From Acetobacteraceae bacterium (GTDB lineage: Bacteria > Pseudomonadota > Alphaproteobacteria > Acetobacterales > Acetobacteraceae): a stretch of DNA of 39,073 nt. The translations under genes and the position numbers were made by a program. The DNA is taken from contig JARLIJ010000387.1 in the NCBI GenBank assembly GCA_031291795.1, positions 1 to 39,073 of the forward strand. The letters run 5' to 3'. Shown one piece after another: positions 17,397 to 24,919 of this stretch; the first letter of the stretch is position 1; every line of letters begins with the position of its first letter. Under the pieces are notes generated by a model that was not told where the DNA came from, made no database searches, and saw nothing but the letters and a program-made list of their open reading frames with translations.

Positions 17397-19393
17397 TTTC
17401 CCTCGTCGCGCTGTGCGTCCTGGCCCTGTTGGTCCTTGCCCTCCTGGGTGCGGTCACCGCGCTGATGCCGGTCGGCCGGGTTTTGGTCTACGGCGGCAGC
17501 CTCGTGCTGTGCCTGGTGCTCTTGGTCGCCGGCCTCGCCAGCCTCGACACCACCGTCCAGCGCGTCACCCTTCCGCTGGGGCTGCCGTGGATCGGGGCCC
17601 ATTTGCGGCTGGATGCGCTGGCGGCCGGCTTCCTGGTGCTGATCGGGTTGGGAGGCGCCGGAGCGAGCCTGTTCGCCCTCGGCTACGGCCGGCATGAACA
17701 CGCGCCGCAGCGGGTGTTGCCTTTCTATCCTGCCTTCCTCGCCGGCATGGTTCTCGTGGTGCTCGCGGACGATGCGTTCCTGTTCCTGTTCGCCTGGGAA
17801 CTGATGTCACTCGCCTCCTGGGCGCTGGTGATGACCGACCATCAGGCCGAGGGCACCGCACGCGCCGGCTTCGTCTACCTGCTGATGGCAACGTTCAGCG
17901 GGCTGACGCTGTTGTTGGCGTTCGGATTGCTGGCCGGCGCGCAGGGCGGCTACGACTTCGCATCCATGCGCCAGGCGCATCCGACCGGCTTGCTGGCGGC
18001 CCTCGTGTTCGTGCTGGCGACGATCGGGGCCGGGTCCAAGGCGGGCCTCGTGCCGCTGCACGTCTGGCTGCCGCTCGCGCACCCGGCCGCGCCCAGCCAC
18101 GTCTCCGCGCTGATGAGCGGCGTGATGACGAAGGTCGCGGTCTACGGCTTCATCCGCATCGTGTTCGACCTGATGGGCGGGCCGGTGTGGTGGCAGGCCG
18201 TCGTGGTCCTCGCGCTGGGTGGCGTCACCGCCGTGCTGGGCGTGCTGCAGGCGCTGATGGAGCACGACGTGAAGCGCCTGCTGGCCTGCTCCACGATCGA
18301 GAACGTGGGTATCATCTTCATCGGCCTCGGCCTCGCGATGGCGTTCCAGGTGAACGGCTTCATCGCCGGTGCGGCGCTCGCGATGACGGCGGCGCTGTTC
18401 CACGCGTTCAACCACACACTGTTCAAGAGCCTGCTGTTCTTCACCGCCGGATCGGTGCTGAGCGCGACCGGCACGCGCGACCTGGAGCGGCTGGGCGGCC
18501 TCATCCACCGGATGCCGCCCACCGCGGTCGTGGCGCTGGTGGGCTGCATGGCGATCTCCGCACTGCCGCCGCTGAACGGGTTCGCCTCGGAATGGCTGAT
18601 CTTCCAGGCCGTGCTGCTGCGTCCCGACCTGCCGCAATGGGGCCTGAAGTTCATGCTGCCGGTGGATGGTGCGCTGCTCGCGTTGGCCGCGGCCCTGGCG
18701 GCGGCGTGCTTCGTGCGGCTGTTCGGGATCGGCTTCCTCGGCCGGCCGCGCAGCCCGGCAGCCGCCGAGGCGCAGGAGGTCGATCGGTTCTCGATCGCCG
18801 CCATGGCGGTGTTCGCAGCCCTTTGCTTACTGGCAGGACTGTTCCCCGGTGCCGCGATCGATGCCATCGCGCCGATCGTGGACCTGCTGCTCGCAGGCCG
18901 GATGCCGGTGCAGCTTGCCGATCCCTGGCTGACCATCGCACCGATCGCGGCCAGCCGCAGCTCCTACAACGGCCTGCTGGTGGCGACCTTCATCGTCGTG
19001 TCGACGACGATCGCCGCGGTGGGTATCCACCGGCTGGCGTCCAGAGCGGTCCGGCGCGCGCCGATCTGGGATTGCGGCTTCCCGGACGCGCGGCCGATCA
19101 CGCAATACAGTGGCGCCAGCTTTGCCCAGCCGTTGCGCCGCATATTCGGCGCCGTGGTGTTCCGCGCGCACGAGACCGTCGACATGCCCGCGCCGGGGGA
19201 GACCCGTCCCGCCACGATCCGCAAGACCATCCATGATCCGGTCTGGGACGCACTCTACGCGCCGCTCGTCGGGCTGGTCACCTGGGCGGCCGAGGCGATG
19301 AACGTGCTGCAGTTCCTCACCATCCGCCGTTACCTGGCATTTGTGTTTGCGGCCCTGGTGGTCCTGCTGCTGGCGCTCACGCTATGGCAGTGA
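17393..19393 (+). CDS. hyfB: HyfB-like proton-pumping antiporter subunit of an Ehr-type complex
   Basis: A 666-residue, multi-helix membrane protein of the NuoL/MrpA/HyfB antiporter family. The key proton-path residues are present: E136 in FAWELMSLASW, K216 in GAGSKAGLVPLHVWLP, and a histidine in HPAAPSHVSALMSG. The C-terminal third includes WDCGFPDARPITQYSGASFAQPLRRIFG, a feature of HyfB/HycC proteins. It should form the distal ion-pumping part of a membrane arm. It overlaps the XRE gene by 4 bp and hyfC by 10 bp. The hydrogenase gene name is used only for homology; see hyfG. Confidence 0.9.
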   Translation: MISLVALCVLALLVLALLGAVTALMPVGRVLVYGGSLVLCLVLLVAGLASLDTTVQRVTLPLGLPWIGAHLRLDALAAGFLVLIGLGGAGASLFALGYGRHEHAPQRVLPFYPAFLAGMVLVVLADDAFLFLFAWELMSLASWALVMTDHQAEGTARAGFVYLLMATFSGLTLLLAFGLLAGAQGGYDFASMRQAHPTGLLAALVFVLATIGAGSKAGLVPLHVWLPLAHPAAPSHVSALMSGVMTKVAVYGFIRIVFDLMGGPVWWQAVVVLALGGVTAVLGVLQALMEHDVKRLLACSTIENVGIIFIGLGLAMAFQVNGFIAGAALAMTAALFHAFNHTLFKSLLFFTAGSVLSATGTRDLERLGGLIHRMPPTAVVALVGCMAISALPPLNGFASEWLIFQAVLLRPDLPQWGLKFMLPVDGALLALAAALAAACFVRLFGIGFLGRPRSPAAAEAQEVDRFSIAAMAVFAALCLLAGLFPGAAIDAIAPIVDLLLAGRMPVQLADPWLTIAPIAASRSSYNGLLVATFIVVSTTIAAVGIHRLASRAVRRAPIWDCGFPDARPITQYSGASFAQPLRRIFGAVVFRAHETVDMPAPGETRPATIRKTIHDPVWDALYAPLVGLVTWAAEAMNVLQFLTIRRYLAFVFAALVVLLLALTLWQ

Positions 19394-20373
19394 CCGAGGC
19401 GACACTGGCCGAGGCGATGGCAGCGCTCGGTTCGCTCCTGGTCCAGTTCCTGCAAATGGCGCTGGTGCTGGCGCTGTCGCCGCTGCTGACCGGGGTGGTG
19501 CGCAAGGTCAAGGCCAGACTGCAACGGCGGCAGGGCGCCTCCGTGATCCAGCCCTATCGCGACCTGCGCCGCCTGATGGGCAAGGAGGTCGTGCTGGCCG
19601 ACAACGCCTCCTGGTTGTTCCGCGTCGCGCCCTACTTCATCTTCGCGAGCACCTGGGTGGCGGCCACGCTGGTACCGACCTTCGCCACCGGCCTGCTGTT
19701 CTCCTGGTCCGGCGACCTGATCGTGATCACCGCGCTGGTGGGCAGCGCGCGCTTCGTCCAGGCGCTCGCCGGTATGGATATCGGCACCAGCTTCGGCGGC
19801 CTCGGCGCCTCGCGGGAGGTGATGATCGCCTCGCTCGCCGAACCGGCCATGATGATGATCGTATTCTGCGTGGCGCTGATCGCCGGCTGCACGCAATTGT
19901 CCACCATCGCCGGGTTCATGCTGTCGGAGGCCGTTGGCCTGCGCGTGTCGCTGGCCCTGGCACTGGTCGCGCTGATCATCGTGGCCGTTGCGGAAAACAG
20001 CCGCATCCCGGTCGACAACCCCGCCACGCACCTGGAGCTGACCATGGTGCATGAGGCGATGGTGCTGGAATACTCCGGTCGGCATCTGGCGATGATCGAG
20101 CTGGCATCCTCGGTGAAGCTGCTGCTCTACGTCTCGCTGATCGGCTGCATCTTCGTGCCGGTCGGCCTGGTGCACGGTTCTGCCCCCCGCGCTGCCTATG
20201 CCATCGGGATCGTGGCCTGGCTGGCCAAGCTGGCGGTCGGCGGCACGCTGCTGGCCGTGCTGGAAACCTCGGTCGCCAAGATGCGCGTGTTCCGTGTGCC
20301 CAACTTTCTCGGTGCGGCCCTGATGCTGGGACTGCTCGGCGTGCTCCTGCTGTTCGTTTCGCGAGGCATGTGA
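19384..20373 (+). CDS. hyfC: HyfC-like (NuoH-type) membrane subunit
   Basis: A 329-residue membrane protein of the complex I subunit 1 (NuoH/HyfC/HycD) family, which links the membrane arm to the peripheral arm. Characteristic parts are QALAGMDIGTSFGGLGASRE and ENSRIPVDNPATHLELTMVH, whose charged residues line the cavity leading towards the antiporters. It overlaps hyfB by 10 bp and is followed by hyfE after 3 bp. Confidence 0.92.
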   Translation: MAVTEATLAEAMAALGSLLVQFLQMALVLALSPLLTGVVRKVKARLQRRQGASVIQPYRDLRRLMGKEVVLADNASWLFRVAPYFIFASTWVAATLVPTFATGLLFSWSGDLIVITALVGSARFVQALAGMDIGTSFGGLGASREVMIASLAEPAMMMIVFCVALIAGCTQLSTIAGFMLSEAVGLRVSLALALVALIIVAVAENSRIPVDNPATHLELTMVHEAMVLEYSGRHLAMIELASSVKLLLYVSLIGCIFVPVGLVHGSAPRAAYAIGIVAWLAKLAVGGTLLAVLETSVAKMRVFRVPNFLGAALMLGLLGVLLLFVSRGM

Positions 20374-20376
20374 CGC

Positions 20377-21039
20377 ATGCACAGCCTGTCCTTCGACATC
20401 GCGCATATGCTGGCCGGCGGGCTGGTACTGGTGAGTTTCCTGATGCTCTACCAGGATCGGCTGTACGCGCTGCTGAATGTGCTGGCGCTGCACGCCCTAG
20501 TGCTGGCCCTCTCGGTGGCCTGGCAGGCGCATATCCAGGACGCGCCGCATCTCTACATCACTGCCGCCATCGCCCTCGGCTTCAAGGCCATCCTGATCCC
20601 CTGGGCCTTGCGCAAGATGGTCTTCCGCCTGGGCATCCACCGCGAGGTCGAGACCGTGGTCAGCATCGGGCTGACAATGCTGGCGGGCATGGCCCTTGTC
20701 GCGCTGTCGCTGCAGGTGATGCTGCCGGTGACCGCCCAGGCAGACCCAGTCGCGCGCGAGGATATCGCCCTGGCGCTGTCCGTGGTGCTGATCGGGCTGC
20801 TGATGATGGTCACCCGCCGCAACGCCGTCAGCCAGGTGGTCGGCTTCCTGTCGCTGGAGAACGGCATCATCTTCGCCGCCACCGGCGCCCGCGGCATGCC
20901 CCTGGTCGTGGAAATCAGCGTGGCCTTCTCCGTCCTGATCGCCTTCATCGTCGTGGGCATCTTCCTGTTCCGCATCCGCGAACGCTTCGACACCGTCGAT
21001 GACGCCGCCCTGGACCAGTTCCGCGGGGGGCGTTCGTGA
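20377..21039 (+). CDS. hyfE: HyfE-like (NuoK-containing) membrane subunit
   Basis: A 220-residue membrane protein with about six helices. HyfE proteins combine a NuoK-like part with extra helices. The segment VTRRNAVSQVVGFLSLENGIIFAA is the NuoK-like core with its buried Glu. It ends just before a palindromic element that separates it from hyfF. No hyfD gene lies between hyfC and hyfE, unlike the E. coli hyf operon. Confidence 0.88.
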   Translation: MHSLSFDIAHMLAGGLVLVSFLMLYQDRLYALLNVLALHALVLALSVAWQAHIQDAPHLYITAAIALGFKAILIPWALRKMVFRLGIHREVETVVSIGLTMLAGMALVALSLQVMLPVTAQADPVAREDIALALSVVLIGLLMMVTRRNAVSQVVGFLSLENGIIFAATGARGMPLVVEISVAFSVLIAFIVVGIFLFRIRERFDTVDDAALDQFRGGRS

Positions 21040-21050
21040 TGGCGCGCGTT

Positions 21051-21288
21051 CCTGGGGCTTCGCCCCAGACCCCACCCGGGGCGCTGCCCCTGGACCCCGC
21101 CAGGGACACAGTCCCTGGACCCATTCTGTTGGTGTTCTCCGGGGTAGAGGGGCCAACACGGACCTTGGTCGGTCTGGATTGGCCCCTCTACCCCGGAGAA
21201 CACCAATGGATCGGTTCCAAGGGCCGTCGCCCTTGGCGGGGGTCCAGGGGGCAGCGCCCCCTGGTGGGGTTCGGGGCGAAGCCCCGGG
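21051..21288. repeat. Long palindromic (MITE-like) element between hyfE and hyfF
   Basis: Almost the entire 259-bp gap is an inverted repeat. The outer arms begin with GGGGCTTCGCCCC (21054) and end with GGGGCGAAGCCCC (21273-21285). The inner arms, 21129-21155 and 21180-21206, are perfect 27-bp complements around a 24-bp loop. The arms between match with scattered changes (for example GGGGCGCTGCCCC against GGGGGCAGCGCCCCC). No transposase frame is present. The element resembles a non-autonomous or REP/BIME-like repeat that landed within the operon; its right edge supplies GGGGA 8 nt before the hyfF ATG. Confidence 0.85.
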
Positions 21289-21298
21289 GACACACACC

Positions 21299-22738
21299 AT
21301 GACAATCGATCCCGTGGAGCTGGTCCTGCTGGTGCCGTTGGTGGCGGCAGCGCTGCTGGTGGTGGTGCCGTCGTATCGGCTGGGGGCGGCGGGGAACATG
21401 CTGGCCTGCCTGGTCACGCTGGTCTGCGCCCTGATGCTGTTGGGCGATCGGCCGGTGCCTGGGCAGTATTTGCTGGTCGACGACCTGAACGTCGTATTCA
21501 TCGTGCTGAACAGCTTCGTGGGCTTCACCACCAGCACGTTCAGCGCCTCCTACATCGCGCATGAGCTGGAGACCGGGCGCCTGACGCCGCGCCATTTGCG
21601 GTTTTACCACGCGATGTTCCAGCTGATGCTGTTCGGCATGAACCTGGCGCTGGTCGCCAACAACATCGGCCTGATGTGGGTGGCCGTGGAGCTCGCCACG
21701 CTCACCACCGTCGTCATGGTCGGCATCTACCGCACGCATGAGGCGCTGGAAGCCGCCTGGAAGTACTTCATCCTCGGCAGCGTCGGCATCGCGCTCGCGC
21801 TGTTCGGCACCATCCTGGTTTACATCGCCGCACGGCCCGTGGTGGGTGAGGGGATGGATGCGATGGTCTGGACCACCTTGATCGCCCATGCGCGCGACTT
21901 CGATCCGCCGTTGCTGAACATCGCCTTCATCTTCCTGCTGCTGGGCTATGGCACGAAGGTTGGCCTGGCCCCGCTGCATGCCTGGCTGCCCGACGCCCAC
22001 GCCGAGGGCCCCACGCCGATCTCCGCCGTCCTGTCCGGCCTGCTGCTGAACGTGGCGCTGTACGCATTGCTGCGGTTCAAGATGCTGCTGGCGGCCAATC
22101 CCGACGCCATCGCGCCTGGCCCGCTGATGATCGCGCTCGGGCTGCTGTCGGTGATCTTTGCCGGGCTGATGCTGTATCGCCGTCGAGACATCAAGCGGCT
22201 GTTCGCCTATTCCTCGATCGAGCACATGGGCATCATCGTGTTCGCCTTCGGCATGGCCGGGCCGCTCGGGAATTTTGCGGGACTGCTGCAGATGACGATG
22301 CACAGCCTGACCAAGTCGGCGATCTTCTTCACCGTCGGCCATATCGCGCAGGTGAAGGGCACCCAGCGCATCGCGGAGATGGGTGGCCTGACCGAAACCC
22401 ACCCCTTGCTTGGCTGGGGCCTCGTGGCGGGCGTGGCGGCGATCCTCGGCTTGCCGCCGTTCGGCGTGTTCACCAGCGAGTTCCTGGTCGTGACCTCCAC
22501 CTTCGCTCGCGAGCCGGTGCTGGCGGTGCTGCTGGTGATCGGATTGCTGCTGGCGTTCGGCGCGCTGCTGCTGCGCCTGACCGATGTCGCGTTCGGGCCG
22601 GTGCGCGGGCCGATCGGGCCGGTGCATGCGTCGTATATCCCGCTGTTCGCCCATCTGCTGCTGGTGCTGATCGCCGGCATCTGGCTGCCGGGGCCGATGG
22701 TCGCCTGGTTCCAGCACGTCGCGGCCCTCCTCGGATGA
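21299..22738 (+). CDS. hyfF: HyfF-like (NuoN/NuoM-type) antiporter subunit
   Basis: A 479-residue multi-helix antiporter-family subunit. MWVAVELATLTTVVM carries the conserved helix-5 Glu, and GYGTKVGLAPLHAWLPDAHAEGPTPISAVLSG carries the helix-7 Lys and the broken-helix region. The ATG at 21299 (MTIDPVELVLL) has GGGGA 8 nt upstream. An open frame runs back through the palindromic element to 20999 but lacks any membrane or family sequence there, so it is not used. The stop overlaps the hyfG start (ATGA). Confidence 0.92.
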   Translation: MTIDPVELVLLVPLVAAALLVVVPSYRLGAAGNMLACLVTLVCALMLLGDRPVPGQYLLVDDLNVVFIVLNSFVGFTTSTFSASYIAHELETGRLTPRHLRFYHAMFQLMLFGMNLALVANNIGLMWVAVELATLTTVVMVGIYRTHEALEAAWKYFILGSVGIALALFGTILVYIAARPVVGEGMDAMVWTTLIAHARDFDPPLLNIAFIFLLLGYGTKVGLAPLHAWLPDAHAEGPTPISAVLSGLLLNVALYALLRFKMLLAANPDAIAPGPLMIALGLLSVIFAGLMLYRRRDIKRLFAYSSIEHMGIIVFAFGMAGPLGNFAGLLQMTMHSLTKSAIFFTVGHIAQVKGTQRIAEMGGLTETHPLLGWGLVAGVAAILGLPPFGVFTSEFLVVTSTFAREPVLAVLLVIGLLLAFGALLLRLTDVAFGPVRGPIGPVHASYIPLFAHLLLVLIAGIWLPGPMVAWFQHVAALLG

Positions 22739-24225
22739 GCGCGCTGGCCGCCCTGGTGGAAGCCGGCGCCCTGGCCGCCGCGCACCAGCCGTTCCCTTGC
22801 GTGGCGGTGGATGTGGCGACCTGGGAACAGGCGATCGACGGCCTCGTCGCCGGCGAAACCACGTTGCTAAGCGTGTGGGGCGATATCGGGCGCGTGCGGA
22901 TGGCCCTGCTTGGTCCGGACAGCCCGGCCATCGCCGTGCTCAGCCTGGAATGCCCGGATGGACGCTATCCCTCGATCGCCCGTCTGCACCCGCCTGCCAT
23001 CCGGCTGGAACGCGCCCTCCGCGACCTGTTCGGCCTGGAGCCGGCCGGGCTGCCGGACGCACGTCCCTGGCTCGACCACGGCCGCTGGGACGATGGCGCG
23101 CAATCGCCCGCCGCATCCTATCCGTTCCTGCCGGTGGAGGGCGAGGCGCTGCACCAGATCCCGGTCGGCCCCGTCCATGCCGGCATCATCGAGCCGGGCC
23201 ATTTCCGCTTCACCTGCGACGGGGAGACCGTGGTGCGGCTGGAGCAGCGCCTCGGCTACACCCACAAGGGCGTCGACCGCCTGCTGGCCGGCGCGCCGCT
23301 GGCCCAGGCGGTTCGGCTGGCGGCGCGCGTGTCCGGCGACAGCACCGTCGCCTACAGCTGGGGGTTCGCCCGTGCGGTTGAGGCAGCGCTTGGCATCGCG
23401 CCCCCGCCGCGCGCGGTGTGGCTGCGTGCCGTCATGGCGGAACTGGAGCGGCTGGCCAATCACCTCGGCGATGTCGGCGGGGTCTGCAACGACGCCGCGT
23501 TCGCGCTGATGCTGGCGCATTGTGCGGTGCTGCGGGAACGTGTGCTGCGCACTTCCGCCACCTGCTTCGGGCACCGGCTGATGATGGACCGCATCGTGCC
23601 GGGCGGCGTGACGGTGGACCTCGACGGTGCCGGTCTGACGGCCCTGGCGACGATGACGGCGGAGATACGCCGGCGCTTTCCGCCGCTGGTGAAGCTGTAT
23701 GACGATCTGGCATCGCTGCAGGACCGCACCGTTACCACTGGGCGGGTGAGCGCCGCGCTCGTCGCGCAGTTCGGCGCGGGTGGCTATGTGGGCCGGGCGT
23801 CGGGGCGGGATTTCGACGCGCGCCGCGTTCCTGGCTACGCGCCGTACGATGCACTGAGCTTCGAGGTGCCGGTGCTGCAGGAGGGCGACGTCAACGCCCG
23901 CATCTGGATCCGCATCCGCGAGATCGACCAGAGCCTGTCCGTGCTCGACCAGTTGCTGCGCGGCCTGCCGACCGGTCCGGTGCGCGTGCCGGTCGAGGAC
24001 ATCCGAACCGGCCCGACCGAGGCCCTGTCCCTGACGGAAGCGTTCCGCGGCGACCTGCTGGTCTGGGTGCAGCTCGATGCCGGGCGCGTGGCGCGATGCC
24101 ATCTGCGCGACGCGTCCTGGTTCCAGTGGCCGCTGCTCGAAGCCGCGATCGAGGGCAACATCGTCGCGGACTTCCCGATCTGCAACAAAAGCTTCAACTG
24201 CTCGTATTCGGGGCACGATCTGTGA
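22735..24225 (+). CDS. hyfG: HyfG/HycE-like large subunit lacking NiFe-ligand cysteines (Ehr complex)
   Basis: A 496-residue protein joining a short NuoC-like domain (about 1-125) to a NuoD/hydrogenase-large-subunit domain. The family fold is clear: GPVHAGIIEPGHFRFTCDGE, LGYTHKGVDRLL, MAELERLANHLGDVGGVCNDA and GHRLMMDRIVPGG. At the site of the first metal motif (RVCGICGFAHS in E. coli HycE, from memory) it reads RVSGDSTVAYS (198-208), so both cysteines are gone. Near the C-terminus, where hydrogenases have DPCxSC, it reads KSFNCSYSGHDL and stops; the pair cannot be matched. It should therefore not bind a NiFe centre or handle H2. It fits the energy-converting hydrogenase-related (Ehr) group, whose reaction is unknown. 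Confidence 0.88.
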   Translation: MSALAALVEAGALAAAHQPFPCVAVDVATWEQAIDGLVAGETTLLSVWGDIGRVRMALLGPDSPAIAVLSLECPDGRYPSIARLHPPAIRLERALRDLFGLEPAGLPDARPWLDHGRWDDGAQSPAASYPFLPVEGEALHQIPVGPVHAGIIEPGHFRFTCDGETVVRLEQRLGYTHKGVDRLLAGAPLAQAVRLAARVSGDSTVAYSWGFARAVEAALGIAPPPRAVWLRAVMAELERLANHLGDVGGVCNDAAFALMLAHCAVLRERVLRTSATCFGHRLMMDRIVPGGVTVDLDGAGLTALATMTAEIRRRFPPLVKLYDDLASLQDRTVTTGRVSAALVAQFGAGGYVGRASGRDFDARRVPGYAPYDALSFEVPVLQEGDVNARIWIRIREIDQSLSVLDQLLRGLPTGPVRVPVEDIRTGPTEALSLTEAFRGDLLVWVQLDAGRVARCHLRDASWFQWPLLEAAIEGNIVADFPICNKSFNCSYSGHDL

Positions 24226-24249
24226 CGTTTCGTTCGCCACGCGCTTCAT

Positions 24250-24355
24250 CTCCCCCTCCCCTTGAGGGAGGGGGCTGGGGGGAGGGGGCCCATCGGCACC
24301 GGCGGCGGTTGTACGGACCCCTCCCCCCAACCCCCTCCCTCAAGGGGAGGGGGAG
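24250..24355. repeat. GC-rich inverted repeat (REP-like) between hyfG and hyfI
   Basis: Arms of 38-39 bp (24250-24288 and 24318-24355) are complementary with one mismatch and a one-base length difference, around a loop of about 29 bp. Each arm itself contains CTCCCCCTCCCCTTGAGGG. Related sequences occur at 33052 and 35436. It fills most of the 157-bp hyfG-hyfI gap and could form a very stable hairpin in the operon mRNA. Confidence 0.88.
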
Positions 24356-24382
24356 AATCACGATCTGCCCCGGACGTCCCCC

Positions 24383-24886
24383 ATGCTGAATCACCTGCTG
24401 CAAGGCCTGCGTCGCCCGCTGACCGAAAAGCCGCCGCCGGCCGATCCGGAGCTCGCCGCCCTCGCAGCCACACTTGACGCTGCGGCGCAGCGCCGGCTCG
24501 GTCGCAGTCTGTCAATCCGCGCGGTCGATGCCGGATCGTGCAACGGGTGCGAGCTGGAGATCCATGCGCTGAACAATGCGTTCCACGACCTGGACCGGTT
24601 CGGACTGCGCTTCGTCGCCTCGCCGCGCCACGCCGATGTCCTGCTCGTCACCGGCCCGGTGACGAAGAACATGCGGGAGGCCCTGGAGCGCACCTGGCGC
24701 GCGACGCCCGATCCCAAATGGGTGGTGGCAGTCGGCGATTGCGGTGCCGACGGCGGCGTGTTCGCTGGCAGCTATGCCGTCGTGGGCGGTGTCTCGGCCG
24801 TTGTGCCGGTCGACCTGGTAATCCGCGGCTGCCCGCCCACGCCGGTGCAACTGCTGCAGGGATTGCTGTCGCTGCTGGGCGGGTAG
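24383..24886 (+). CDS. hyfI: HyfI-like (NuoB-type) small subunit with intact FeS cysteines
   Basis: A 167-residue NuoB/HycG/HyfI-family protein. The four cysteines for the proximal [4Fe-4S] cluster are present: C53 and C56 (GSCNGCELE), C120 (VGDCGADGG) and C150 (IRGCPPTP). It should pair with HyfG at the junction with the membrane arm and pass electrons to or from whatever site replaced the NiFe centre. It is the last gene of the operon; ferredoxin-like subunits (HyfA, HyfH), HyfD, HyfJ and maturation genes are not present. It converges with the next gene after 33 bp. Confidence 0.92.
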   Translation: MLNHLLQGLRRPLTEKPPPADPELAALAATLDAAAQRRLGRSLSIRAVDAGSCNGCELEIHALNNAFHDLDRFGLRFVASPRHADVLLVTGPVTKNMREALERTWRATPDPKWVVAVGDCGADGGVFAGSYAVVGGVSAVVPVDLVIRGCPPTPVQLLQGLLSLLGG

Positions 24887-24919
24887 GGCCGGGAGCCGTC
24901 AGCCTCCAGGCCAGGCCCC

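Noticed and set aside
21051-21288. Complete insertion sequence
   Set aside because: No transposase frame fits in the 238 bp; at most it is a non-autonomous element.
20999-21298. N-terminal extension of hyfF by 100 residues
   Set aside because: The extension reads through the palindromic element and overlaps hyfE; the ATG at 21299 has a ribosome binding site and the family start.
22735-24886. Functional group 4 [NiFe] hydrogenase (formate hydrogenlyase)
   Set aside because: The metal-ligand cysteines are missing in the large subunit and no maturation or formate dehydrogenase genes accompany it.
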